A stretch of DNA of 16,759 bases from Spirochaetaceae bacterium (lineage in GTDB: Bacteria > Spirochaetota > Spirochaetia > Treponematales > Breznakiellaceae): positions 1-16,759 of the forward strand of contig JAITNO010000056.1 in NCBI GenBank assembly GCA_031290405.1, read 5' to 3'. This document shows positions 1-7,152 of this stretch, piece by piece. Made by a program: the position numbers and the translations under genes. Position 1 is the first letter of the stretch; every line of letters begins with the position of its first letter. The notes below the pieces were generated by a model. That model did not search any database, was not told where the DNA came from, and worked only from the letters and a program-made list of their open reading frames with translations.

Positions 1-13
1 GGAGCTGGGGCGC

Positions 14-42
14 TTGCCCTTTGGGGGAAGGGATGGCATACT
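14..42 (+). promoter_or_regulatory. Probable promoter of the PIN toxin-antitoxin pair
   Basis: A -35-like TTGCCC at 14-19 and a -10-like CATACT at 37-42 are separated by 17 bases, each matching four of six consensus positions. A G-rich GGGGCGC stretch precedes the -35. The same G-tract-before-TTG layout recurs upstream of the second toxin-antitoxin pair and livG. The ribosome binding site and start codon of the antitoxin follow directly. Confidence 0.4.
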
Positions 43-72
43 GCGCTCACCATAACGGCAAAGGAGATTAAT

Positions 73-258
73 ATGCTGTCAGTAAACGTGGAAGAGTATT
101 TGAAACACGAATTCACCCAAGAAGAACACGACGAACGAGTGGCCGACATGAGGCGCATTGGCGAGGAAATCCGCCAAGCCGCGTTGGAAGATCCGTTGCC
201 GGACGACTTCATCGAGTACGTCAAAGGCCGTAAGTTTCGTCAGGCGGCGCCGCAATGA
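73..258 (+). CDS. Small antitoxin-like protein paired with PIN toxin
   Basis: A 61-residue, charged, mostly helical-looking protein. An AAGGAG ribosome binding site at 61-66 lies six bases before the ATG. Its stop codon overlaps the start of the PIN-domain gene in an ATGA at 255-258, the usual translational coupling of an antitoxin with its toxin. No recognisable ribbon-helix-helix, AbrB or Phd motif is visible, so the antitoxin role rests on size, position and coupling. The C-terminal third (residues about 40-58, with DDFIEYVKGRKF) is the likeliest toxin-binding segment, by analogy with other small antitoxins. What is seen is the gene order, ribosome binding site and overlap; the function is inferred. 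Confidence 0.65.
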   Translation: MLSVNVEEYLKHEFTQEEHDERVADMRRIGEEIRQAALEDPLPDDFIEYVKGRKFRQAAPQ

Positions 259-662
259 ACGGTTTTTCCCTGGATTCCAACAACATCAGCTTTTATCTGA
301 AAGGCAACGCAATCGTGAAGCGGAACATTGACCAAAGGGTGGACGCAAATGTCAAAGTCATCGTTTCGCCCTTTGCCTACTACGAGGTAAAGCGCGGTCT
401 GGTTGACGCAAATGCCGCAAGGCAGCTCCGCAGTTTTGACGAATTGCTGCGGCGCTGCCCACTCGGCGAGGCGACCAACGCGGTTTTCGAGGAGGCCGTG
501 AACATTCACGTCGACCTTAAAAGCAAAGGCCGCATCTGCGACGACATGGACGTCCTCATCGCCGCCTTTTGCAAAACGTACGACCTGACGCTGGTTACCA
601 ACAACACCCGCCACTTCGAAAACATACGCGGCCTGGTGCTGGCCGACTGGTCGGCGGCGTAA
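255..662 (+). CDS. PIN-domain (VapC-like) toxin ribonuclease
   Basis: A 135-residue PIN-domain protein, typical VapC length. PIN toxins are Mg2+-dependent RNases that cut tRNA, rRNA or mRNA when freed from the antitoxin. The acidic residues expected in the active site are visible: D7 in the N-terminal LDSNN segment, E44 in YYEVKRG, and D99 in the DDMDVLIAAF segment. The LVTNN segment at 113-117, followed by RHFENIRGL, is the usual C-terminal PIN signature. The start ATG overlaps the stop of the preceding small gene by four bases and needs no separate ribosome binding site. A rho-independent terminator follows 20 bases after the stop, so the two genes form a closed unit. The RNA target cannot be told from the sequence. 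Confidence 0.88.
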   Translation: MNGFSLDSNNISFYLKGNAIVKRNIDQRVDANVKVIVSPFAYYEVKRGLVDANAARQLRSFDELLRRCPLGEATNAVFEEAVNIHVDLKSKGRICDDMDVLIAAFCKTYDLTLVTNNTRHFENIRGLVLADWSAA

Positions 663-680
663 GAAAGAGAGCATAGAGTG

Positions 681-715
681 AAGGCGCGCGGCCCGCAAGG
701 CTACGCGCCTTTTTT
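681..715 (+). terminator. Rho-independent terminator after the PIN toxin
   Basis: AAGGCGCG at 681-688 pairs with CGCGCCTT at 704-711, enclosing a small inner GCC/GGC pairing, and a run of six T (710-715) overlaps the end of the stem. It is preceded by a TAGAGTGAA string (674-682), which also precedes the terminator of the MazF pair. Confidence 0.8.
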
Positions 716-770
716 GTGGGCGGGGGGCACTGAGGAAGAGCCTCACACAAAGGCGGGGAGCGGGGGGTGC

Positions 771-799
771 TTGACGACGGGGGCGGGGGGCCGTAGAGT
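771..799 (+). promoter_or_regulatory. Probable promoter of the MazF toxin-antitoxin pair
   Basis: TTGACG at 771-776 and TAGAGT at 794-799, spacing 17, preceded by a GGGGGGTGC stretch. The transcript would start around 806, very close to the AAGGAG ribosome binding site, giving a very short leader. Confidence 0.55.
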
Positions 800-817
800 G
801 GGAGCAAGGAGTTTGAT

Positions 818-1093
818 ATGCAAGCAATACGAAAAATCGTTGGTGCGGACATCCTCGCACGGCTCTTTACGTTGCCCGCCGCCTTTGCCAACCGGCGGAT
901 AGAAATCGTCATGCGTCCCGTGGAAGACGAACAAGTGGACATCGAGCGCTTCCTCTGCGGTGCCGTCCCCTGGTCCGAGGCGACGGATGCGGAAATGGAA
1001 GCCGGTTACCGGGCCATGGCGGCGGATGAGGAATACGAGCGGGAAGCGAAAGAATGGATAGAAGGCATGAGGCGGGAGATTGCCGATGATTAG
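818..1093 (+). CDS. Small antitoxin preceding MazF
   Basis: A 91-residue protein with an AAGGAG ribosome binding site at 806-811, six bases before the ATG. The N-terminal half (residues 1-35, MQAIRKIVGADILARLF then LPAAFANRRIEIVM) looks like a small beta/helix module of the sort found in antitoxins next to MazF toxins. The C-terminal half (about 50-90) is acidic and helical, as expected for the segment that wraps the toxin. Its last codons overlap the mazF start by eight bases, so translation is coupled. I do not assign it firmly to the MazE (AbrB-fold) family; the antitoxin role comes from position, size and charge. It would be expected to repress its own promoter, but no clear operator palindrome is visible. 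Confidence 0.72.
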   Translation: MQAIRKIVGADILARLFTLPAAFANRRIEIVMRPVEDEQVDIERFLCGAVPWSEATDAEMEAGYRAMAADEEYEREAKEWIEGMRREIADD

Positions 1094-1406
1094 GGGAGAA
1101 ATCTGGTGGGTCGATTTTGACCCAGCTGCGGGCAGTGAAATACAAAAGACCCGCCCCGCGGTCATTATGAGCGACACCAGCTCAAACCGTGTCCTTTCAC
1201 GGGTCGTGGTGATCCCATTCACCACTAATGTCAAAAAGTTCTATTCAGGCAATGTGTTGATTACGATAAATGGCCGGCCCAGCAAACTCTTGTCCGACCA
1301 AATCATGGACGCCGACAAGAGCCGCCTGAAAACCCGCATCGGCGCCCTCAGCCCCGCCGACCTGGCTGCGGTGGAAACGGCCATCCGGTGCTATTTGGTG
1401 CTGTAA
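1086..1406 (+). CDS. MazF/PemK-family mRNA interferase toxin
   Basis: About 106 residues, usual for MazF. The opening MIRGEIWWVDFDP is the classic MazF N-terminus. It is followed by KTRPAVIMS (conserved Arg-Pro), VVVIPFTTN, and a SDQIMDADKSRL segment equivalent to the conserved DQ...DKSRL motif of the family. MazF proteins are sequence-specific endoribonucleases acting on mRNA and sometimes rRNA or tRNA. I place the start at ATG 1086, not at the upstream in-frame TTG 1080, because GGGAG at 1074-1078 is seven bases before the ATG and homology begins there. The gene overlaps the antitoxin by eight bases and is closed by a terminator at 1463-1497. The cut site cannot be read from the sequence. 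Confidence 0.92.
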   Translation: MIRGEIWWVDFDPAAGSEIQKTRPAVIMSDTSSNRVLSRVVVIPFTTNVKKFYSGNVLITINGRPSKLLSDQIMDADKSRLKTRIGALSPADLAAVETAIRCYLVL

Positions 1407-1462
1407 GCGAACAACGCGGTGGCGGTGGGGTATAGGTAGGAAGAGAAGATTTTAGAGTGAAC

Positions 1463-1497
1463 GCCCCTGGGGATGAGCCGGGGGCTTTCTTTTTTTT
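1463..1497 (+). terminator. Rho-independent terminator after mazF
   Basis: An eight-pair stem (1463-1470 with 1478-1485, one T-G wobble) with a seven-base loop GGATGAG, then a T-rich tract of about 12 bases (1486-1497). A TAGAGTGAA string at 1453-1461 precedes it, matching the one before the PIN-toxin terminator. Confidence 0.85.
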
Positions 1498-1510
1498 GGG
1501 GAGGGGGCGC

Positions 1511-1539
1511 TTGACGTTTTTTGCAAGAACTGCTAGGGT
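1511..1539 (+). promoter_or_regulatory. Promoter-like element of an ORF-less transcript
   Basis: TTGACG at 1511-1516 and TAGGGT at 1534-1539, spacing 17, preceded by GGGGGCGC. No ORF follows before the terminator at 1586-1630. Transcription would start near 1546. Confidence 0.5.
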
Positions 1540-1545
1540 GAAATC

Positions 1546-1630
1546 GTACCGGCCGTTCGACTCAGACTGCCGGGAACCTCCTATAGACCTGCGGGGCCTC
1601 CTGTGAAGCAGTCCCGCGGGTCTTCTTTTT
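1546..1630 (+). ncRNA. Possible small RNA or attenuated livG leader
   Basis: An interval of about 85 bases between a good promoter (1511-1539) and a strong terminator (1586-1630), containing no plausible ORF. It could fold into a first hairpin (CCGGC 1549-1553 with GCCGG 1569-1573) and then the terminator hairpin. This is the outline of an independent small RNA. It could equally be a 5' leader of livG with conditional termination, since livG starts 90 bases further on; however, livG has a promoter-like sequence of its own after the terminator. I recognise no riboswitch family here. Exact ends are estimates. Confidence 0.35.
1586..1630 (+). terminator. Rho-independent terminator upstream of livG
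   Basis: A ten-pair stem (1586-1595 with 1613-1622, one T-G wobble) enclosing a 17-base loop, followed by a T-rich tract at 1621-1630. It separates the toxin-antitoxin region and the ORF-less transcript from livG. Confidence 0.75.
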
Positions 1631-1667
1631 GCCGCGGCCTCTCGGCACTGGGCCTGCGGGGGAGGCA

Positions 1668-1695
1668 TTGACGAGGGGGGACCGAATGTTATAAG
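1668..1695 (+). promoter_or_regulatory. Probable livGF promoter
   Basis: TTGACG at 1668-1673 and TATAAG at 1690-1695, spacing 16. The AAGGGGGAGG ribosome binding site of livG (1706-1715) lies just downstream, so the leader would be only a few bases before it. Confidence 0.5.
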
Positions 1696-1720
1696 ATGGC
1701 CATGCAAGGGGGAGGCTCTG

Positions 1721-2479
1721 ATGCTGGAAACAAAAGGCGTTACGATGCAGTTTGGCGGGCTTACCGCCGTTTCGGATTTTACGGTGAGCGTGGGCGACGA
1801 CGAGATTGTCGGGCTTATCGGGCCGAACGGGGCGGGAAAGACGACGGCCTTCAACATCATAACCGGCGTCTACGCGCCGAGTTCGGGCGGCGTTTTCTTT
1901 AACGGGCAGAGCATAGGCGGCAAACAGCCGCACATCATCACCAAGACGGGCATTGCGCGGACGTTTCAGAACGTCAGGCTCTTCCACGAGATGAGCGTGC
2001 TGGAAAACATCATGGCTGCGTGCATCCTGCGCGAAAAGCCGAATCTGGCGGAGTCGGTTCTGCACCTCCCGGGCTACCGGAGGCGCGAAAAGAAGGCGCG
2101 GGATTTTGCCTTCTCTCTTTTGGAATCCGTCGGGCTCTGCGAAAATGCCGACGACAACGCGGTGAGCCTTCCCTACGGCAAACAGCGGCGGCTGGAGATC
2201 GTCCGCGCCCTCGCCACGGAGCCGGAGCTCCTCCTGCTGGACGAGCCGGCGGCGGGCATGAATCCGCAGGAGTCGCGGGAGCTGATGGACTTTATCGTGG
2301 GCGTTCGCGCGCGGTTCGGCATTGCCATCCTCCTTATCGAACACCATATGCAGGTGGTGATGGGGATATGCCGCCGCCTCTACGTCCTCGAATACGGCAT
2401 TACGATCGCGCACGGCACACCTGCGGAGATACAAAGGAACAAAAAAGTGATTGACGCCTATCTGGGAGTTGAAGCTTGA
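1721..2479 (+). CDS. livG: Branched-chain amino acid ABC transporter ATPase LivG
   Basis: A 252-residue ABC ATPase, full length for LivG. Walker A is GPNGAGKTT at 34-42, the Q-loop glutamine is Q83 (ARTFQNVRLF), the signature is the LivG-type SLPYGKQRRLEIVRAL at 149-164 in place of LSGGQ, Walker B is LLLLDE at 170-175, and the switch histidine is H208. The long insert between Q-loop and signature (about 103-125) is also typical of LivG. It should pair with LivF on the cytoplasmic face of LivH/LivM to power uptake of Leu/Ile/Val or related amides and amino acids. The start is supported by AAGGGGGAGG six bases upstream. LivH, LivM and LivK are not in the window. The substrate is a family inference. 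Confidence 0.93.
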   Translation: MLETKGVTMQFGGLTAVSDFTVSVGDDEIVGLIGPNGAGKTTAFNIITGVYAPSSGGVFFNGQSIGGKQPHIITKTGIARTFQNVRLFHEMSVLENIMAACILREKPNLAESVLHLPGYRRREKKARDFAFSLLESVGLCENADDNAVSLPYGKQRRLEIVRALATEPELLLLDEPAAGMNPQESRELMDFIVGVRARFGIAILLIEHHMQVVMGICRRLYVLEYGITIAHGTPAEIQRNKKVIDAYLGVEA

Positions 2480-3186
2480 TGCTTGCCCTCGAAGCCCTTT
2501 CGGTCTACTACGGCGGCATCCACGCGCTGCGCGGCATCGACATAGAAGTCGACGACGGGAAGATAATCACCCTTATCGGCGCAAACGGCGCGGGGAAGAG
2601 CACGATGTTGAACTGCATCGCCGGCCTGGTGCGGAGCAGCTCCGGCAAGGTCCTCTGGAACGGAGAGGACCTCTCGGTGCGCGAAACGAAGGACATCGTG
2701 GCTGCCGGTGTCGTGCTGGTGCCGGAAGGACGCCACATATTCCCCAACCTGAGCGTTGACGAGAACGTCCTGCTCGGCGCATATTACCGGAAGGACAAGC
2801 AGAAGATTAAACAAGACCGGGAACGCTGTTTCGACCTGTTCCCCCGTTTGAAGGAACGCCTGCGGCAGAGCGCCGGCACGCTCTCCGGCGGGGAGCAACA
2901 GATGCTCGCCGTTGCGCGGGGGCTCATGGCGTCCCCCAAACTCCTCATGCTCGACGAGCCTTCACTGGGGCTGGCGCCGCTCATCTCGAAGATGATATTC
3001 GACATCCTCCGCGAGATAAACAAGAACGGCACAACCATCCTCCTTATCGAACAGAACGCTCACGCCGCGCTCGAGATTGCCGACTATGCCTATGTGCTGG
3101 AAACCGGCGTCATCACGATGGCGAACACGGGCGCCGCCCTGCTCAACGACGACGGCGTGCGGAAAGCCTACCTGGGCGAGGGGTAG
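2479..3186 (+). CDS. livF: Branched-chain amino acid ABC transporter ATPase LivF
   Basis: A 235-residue ABC ATPase, full length for LivF. Walker A is GANGAGKST at 34-42. VPEGRHIFPNLSVDENVLLGAY (from about residue 81) is the hallmark LivF segment. The signature LSGGEQQ is at 135-141 and Walker B is LLMLDE at 155-160, followed by SLGLAP; LLIEQNA carries the LivF-type Q in place of the usual switch His. I prefer ATG 2479 over the in-frame TTG 2476: the ATG shares its A with the livG stop TGA, and GGGAG lies ten bases upstream. The overlap shows a livGF operon and coupled synthesis of the two partner ATPases. No permease gene follows; a TPR protein with its own promoter comes next. Confidence 0.93.
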   Translation: MLALEALSVYYGGIHALRGIDIEVDDGKIITLIGANGAGKSTMLNCIAGLVRSSSGKVLWNGEDLSVRETKDIVAAGVVLVPEGRHIFPNLSVDENVLLGAYYRKDKQKIKQDRERCFDLFPRLKERLRQSAGTLSGGEQQMLAVARGLMASPKLLMLDEPSLGLAPLISKMIFDILREINKNGTTILLIEQNAHAALEIADYAYVLETGVITMANTGAALLNDDGVRKAYLGEG

Positions 3187-3220
3187 GAGGACAACGCCGA
3201 ATGAAAGGCAGTCAAGGTTG

Positions 3221-3253
3221 AAGGCGCCTGGGGCGCCGGCTGGGGAGCCCCTT
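3221..3253 (+). terminator. G+C-rich hairpin region after livF, weak terminator
   Basis: GGCGCC at 3223-3228 pairs with GGCGCC at 3232-3237 across a three-base loop, and GGCT 3238-3241 with AGCC 3246-3249. Flanking AAGG and CCTT could close both hairpins. No T-tract follows, so it is at best a weak intrinsic terminator. Confidence 0.35.
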
Positions 3254-3280
3254 GCACAATCTCCTCGAAAAACCTACAAT
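3252..3280 (+). promoter_or_regulatory. Probable promoter of TPR gene and greA
   Basis: TTGCAC at 3252-3257 and TACAAT at 3275-3280, spacing 17. The -10 matches five of six consensus positions; the -35 is weaker. The start ATG at 3322 lies about 35 bases downstream of the expected transcription start. Confidence 0.55.
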
Positions 3281-3321
3281 CAAACAATAACTGATTGATT
3301 GTCAACAGGTTAGTGAGTAAA

Positions 3322-4263
3322 ATGGAGACCGGAAACAGCATCGAAAATCTTAAAAAACAGGCGTTTGCTTCTTTAAAGGAGGGCGACGCCGAGAAGTCGC
3401 TAGAGATTCTTCAAAGTGCTCTGCGTATTGATTTTGACGACAAGGAGCTTCTGTGGACGCTTAAATGCGTCAACTGGTGGCTGGAAAAGATCAAATGCCT
3501 TGAGGGGATCGGCGCTCCTTACGACCAGGGTTTCTTTGTTATGTCTCAGTGGAAGGGTTTTTACGGGTTTTTGGACAAAATCGGCGAAAGCTTCGACAAC
3601 AGCCGGTATGCCGTGCGGCATTTTGTGTCTTCCATCGCGTTGCGGGCGTTTCTTGAGGCGTGCGCCTGCGGCCCGCCGCGGCACGACCCGCCGCTGGACT
3701 TGGAGCTTGGGCGTTGTTACAAGGGGCTTGGGGATTATGAGGCGGCGCTGGAACGGGTGAAAAAGGCGGCGCAGTTTATGCGTGAATCAGGCGGTGCGCT
3801 TGCCGAGCTTGCCGACATTTACGCGCTAACAGGCGAAGAGGAACGGGCAAAGGGCTGGTTCAGAGAGGCGTTTTTTGTGAATCCCGAGGGCATTGACATA
3901 CATTCGATGGAATCTTCCATCATCGTCAAGCTTGCCCGTGCGGTTCGCGCCTTGGGGATCCCCTCCGATGCGCTCAACGAATGGATTCCGGTCTACGGGA
4001 GCCTGCTTGGAGTGTTTTCGGTTAAACGCTCCCTGCAGCCGCCCGAGCTTGGCAAATTGAAACAGGCGATTTTTACGCTTGAAAATGATGTGCGGAACAA
4101 CGGGGACAATGATGTTTTGGTTCCAAAGCTGCTGAATAAATATTTGTGGCTTTTGGATCATTACGAGAATGCAAACGAAAAAAGCGCTTCCATTAACGAA
4201 GTGCTGTTAAAGATAAAGCTTATAGACCCTTCAATCTATGAACGATATATGAGCGTTAAATAG
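3322..4263 (+). CDS. TPR-repeat protein upstream of greA
   Basis: About 313 residues, no signal peptide or membrane segment, so probably cytoplasmic. Tetratricopeptide-like helical pairs are visible: residues about 5-40 (QAFASLKEGDAEKSLEILQ with the spaced Gly/Ala/Leu pattern) and two more consecutive units at about 125-192 (LGRCYKGLGDYEAALERV, then LADIYALTGEEERAKGWF). TPRs mediate protein contacts; no catalytic motif is seen. It lies 21 bases upstream of the unusual long GreA, whose N-terminal part is also rich in TPR-like helical pairs, so an accessory role to that factor is possible but unproved. The start is uncertain: ATG 3322 fits the repeats best, in-frame GTG 3313 and TTG 3295 are alternatives, and no strong ribosome binding site precedes any of them. 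Confidence 0.75.
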   Translation: METGNSIENLKKQAFASLKEGDAEKSLEILQSALRIDFDDKELLWTLKCVNWWLEKIKCLEGIGAPYDQGFFVMSQWKGFYGFLDKIGESFDNSRYAVRHFVSSIALRAFLEACACGPPRHDPPLDLELGRCYKGLGDYEAALERVKKAAQFMRESGGALAELADIYALTGEEERAKGWFREAFFVNPEGIDIHSMESSIIVKLARAVRALGIPSDALNEWIPVYGSLLGVFSVKRSLQPPELGKLKQAIFTLENDVRNNGDNDVLVPKLLNKYLWLLDHYENANEKSASINEVLLKIKLIDPSIYERYMSVK

Positions 4264-4284
4264 GCGTTACACAGGAGTAGTAAG

Positions 4285-7059
4285 ATGTCAGACGATATAC
4301 TGAATAATATTCAGAAAATGCTCAATGAAGAAAAGTTTACGCGGGCGGCGTTGAGCAATTATTCTATCGCGCAGTTCAAGGAACTGGACGAAGTTTTAAG
4401 CGAAGCGAAAACAGCCCTCTGTCTTGATGAATTAAAGGCACTCTGCGACGAGCATTTGAGTCATTCAAAAAACAGCATTATTGCCGAATATCTTTCCGGA
4501 ATAATCAGTCTGTCTCGTCAGATTATTGACGACGCTCTTCTTGTCAATCTTGTCAATATATTTATTGACAATCACAAGGGCAATATCGTTAAGTATCTGT
4601 GCGAAAGGATGCTTGATTACGGCGAGTCGAAGTTTGCGCTCCGTACGCTTGGCGATTATTATAAAAATGAAAATAAAGAAGTCGAACTGCATGATGTGTG
4701 GAAACGCCTTGTCCGCATTGATTACGAAGAAGCCGACGTGGCGAAAAATCTTGCCGACTGCGCCGAAAAAGACGGCGACCTTGATGCGGCGGTCGACTAT
4801 TATAAAAAAGCGCTGCACAGGTATATCGGCAAACAACTGTTTACCAATGTGCGCGAAATCTGGCAAAAACTCCTTGAATATCTTCCCGACGACATAGACT
4901 TCTTTATGCAACTGCAAAAAAGGGTCGCCAAGAACATCAACACGGAAAAGGCGGAACTTCTCCTCTGGGATCTGTATCATCTTTACAAGAAGGACAATAT
5001 TGACACGTCGATTGCCATCCTTAAACAGATACTTGATTATGATGAAAAGGATAAAAACGCCCGCAAAGAGACCGCCGAATGTTTCAGAGTGAAATACGCC
5101 GCGCACAGTCAGCTTGAAGAATACATCAAAATATCGAACCTTACGGACGACTGGCGGAATGTTCACGAAGCGATTCTGGATTTTGAAAAACACATCTCGT
5201 TTGACAAGGGCAACTTTGTGTATCACCGGACGTGGGGCGTCGGACGCATCGCCAAAGTTGAAGGCGACGAGATTGTGATTGATTTTGCGAAAAAACGTTC
5301 GCATGGGATGGCGCTTAAAATGGCAGTGAACGCGTTGCAAACACTTTCCCGCGACCATATCTGGACGCTCAAGGCGATTTGGACAAAAGAAAAATTGCAC
5401 GACAAAGTAAAAAAAGAAGTCAATTGGGCTCTTAAAACGATCATCAAAAGCTACGACAACCATTGTTCGATTAAGCAGATTAAAACAGAGCTTGTTCCCA
5501 GCGTGCTTACCGCAAACGAATGGACGGCGTGGCATAACAAAACAAAGGCCATTCTTGAACACGACTCGTCTTTCGGCGTCGACCCTGAAAACGTCGGCAT
5601 ATACGTCGTCAGGGATCGTCCAATTTCGATGGAAGAGAAATTCTACAATGAATTCAAGGCTGAACGGAAATTCTTTAACCGCGTTGACATTCTTAGGAAG
5701 TTCATTAGGCAGTCGGATGTTGAAAATCAGTCTGAGCTTCTTAACGAAATGCTTGATTACTTTATTGGATTCTTGAAAGCGACAAATCATGAAAACAAGG
5801 TGGAGCTTGTCGCCTCGTATTTGATTATAAAAGATCTGTCAAGAAAGATCCCTGAACTTGCCGTCAATCTTCAGCTTAACTTTAACGCGATTTTTGATTC
5901 CATCGAAAAGATAAATAAACTTTATGTGGAGCTGAAATACAAGGATGATGAAAAAGAGGATAACGAATACTACGATCTGCAGCGTGATTTTTTGCGGCAG
6001 GTAAAAGAGCTTATTCCAGAATGGCAAGATGTGTATGTCAAACTCTTCCCCAAAGCGATTAACCTCGCAAAAAATAAATCTGAAAACATTGAATACCTGC
6101 TGCGTTGTCTTAAGGAAGCCGGGCAGGAAGAGAAAATCGTTTCGATGATTAAAAACAGTTTTGAAAATTACAAAGAGTTGCGCGATTCCGTCGTCTGGTT
6201 TTATAACAACTACAAGGACGATCCGCTTTACAAACGAGCGGCCGTTTCTGCGGAAAAAGAGATTATCACGCTCATCTACATACTGGACATTACGTTCCGT
6301 GAAATTGACAATCATCAAAACACGCCGGAGAATAAAAAGACAAACAAACAGGTGTTTGCCATTCTATTCGACAAGAACCTGCTTGAAGATTATATTAACA
6401 ACGCCGAACGGGAAAGCGTCGATCGGATATACGCTCTTGTTCAGGAGGTAAAAGGGCTTGACCAGGATCTTGACCACAACAAGAAAGGCAGCGCGGAAAA
6501 AGACCGGTTAAAGAAACTCATCGCTGAAAGGTTCAGCGACTTTAAGTTTGCGGGCATTGTCGAAAAGAAGGCGTCTTCCCGCACTCTGCTTGTTACCGCC
6601 GGGAAGTACACTGAAAAACAAAAGCAGTTGTCGCACATTATGGAAATCGAAGTTCCGCAGAATTCAAAAGAGATTGCGTTTGCCCTGTCTCTGGGCGATC
6701 TTCGCGAAAACGCCGAATACAAGGCCGCGAAAGAAAAACAGGATCTCCTCAATTCGGCCGTCTCCAAACTGAAAGGTGAGATTGAGCGGGCGCAAATATT
6801 CGATACGGTATCCATCGACACCGGTCACGCATCGTTCGGCACTAAAGTTACGCTGGAAAACAAGACGAGCGGCCTTGTTGAAACCTACACGATTTTGGGT
6901 CCCTGGGAATCGGATCCCGGCAACAAGATTATCTCGTATTTGTCTCCGCTTGGCGAGGCGATTGTCAACAGGCGTTCCGGCGAGCTATTCGATTTTACCA
7001 TCGGAGGCGAAACGATTTCATTTGAAGTAAAGGAAATTGTCGCGGCGAATCTCCAATAA
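4285..7059 (+). CDS. greA: Long spirochaete-type transcript cleavage factor GreA
   Basis: A 924-residue protein; ordinary GreA is about 160. AGGAG at 4273-4277 precedes the ATG. Only residues about 767-924 are GreA: a coiled-coil part with the tip motif SLGDLRENAEYKAAKEKQ, where D805 and E808 are the acidic residues that enter the RNA polymerase secondary channel, then a C-terminal domain (about 850-924) ending in TISFEVKEIV. GreA rescues backtracked RNA polymerase by stimulating cleavage of the nascent RNA. The N-terminal 300 residues contain TPR-like helical pairs (for example about 150-180). A short beta-rich module at about 308-360, starting FVYHRTWGVGRIAKVEGD, looks like the CarD/TRCF-type or Tudor/KOW-type modules that bind RNA polymerase or nucleic acid. 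Long GreA fusions are known in treponemes and, with other N-termini, in chlamydiae. Identification is firm; the N-terminal roles are inferred. Confidence 0.93.
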   Translation: MSDDILNNIQKMLNEEKFTRAALSNYSIAQFKELDEVLSEAKTALCLDELKALCDEHLSHSKNSIIAEYLSGIISLSRQIIDDALLVNLVNIFIDNHKGNIVKYLCERMLDYGESKFALRTLGDYYKNENKEVELHDVWKRLVRIDYEEADVAKNLADCAEKDGDLDAAVDYYKKALHRYIGKQLFTNVREIWQKLLEYLPDDIDFFMQLQKRVAKNINTEKAELLLWDLYHLYKKDNIDTSIAILKQILDYDEKDKNARKETAECFRVKYAAHSQLEEYIKISNLTDDWRNVHEAILDFEKHISFDKGNFVYHRTWGVGRIAKVEGDEIVIDFAKKRSHGMALKMAVNALQTLSRDHIWTLKAIWTKEKLHDKVKKEVNWALKTIIKSYDNHCSIKQIKTELVPSVLTANEWTAWHNKTKAILEHDSSFGVDPENVGIYVVRDRPISMEEKFYNEFKAERKFFNRVDILRKFIRQSDVENQSELLNEMLDYFIGFLKATNHENKVELVASYLIIKDLSRKIPELAVNLQLNFNAIFDSIEKINKLYVELKYKDDEKEDNEYYDLQRDFLRQVKELIPEWQDVYVKLFPKAINLAKNKSENIEYLLRCLKEAGQEEKIVSMIKNSFENYKELRDSVVWFYNNYKDDPLYKRAAVSAEKEIITLIYILDITFREIDNHQNTPENKKTNKQVFAILFDKNLLEDYINNAERESVDRIYALVQEVKGLDQDLDHNKKGSAEKDRLKKLIAERFSDFKFAGIVEKKASSRTLLVTAGKYTEKQKQLSHIMEIEVPQNSKEIAFALSLGDLRENAEYKAAKEKQDLLNSAVSKLKGEIERAQIFDTVSIDTGHASFGTKVTLENKTSGLVETYTILGPWESDPGNKIISYLSPLGEAIVNRRSGELFDFTIGGETISFEVKEIVAANLQ

Positions 7060-7152
7060 TCTCTGCATATGGTGGGGTGTGTGCGGGGGCTCTGCCCTGC
7101 GCCCTTACTGAATGGTCTCGGGTCTACTGGGCTTACTGCTCTTTTATTGGGC

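Noticed and set aside
1562..2434. Minus-strand ORF of 290 codons
   Set aside because: Antisense to livG and to the upstream terminator; no recognisable motif.
4465..5790. Minus-strand ORF of 441 codons
   Set aside because: It lies entirely antisense to greA; the composition is phenylalanine/valine-rich, as expected of a complement of Lys/Glu-rich codons, and no family is recognised.
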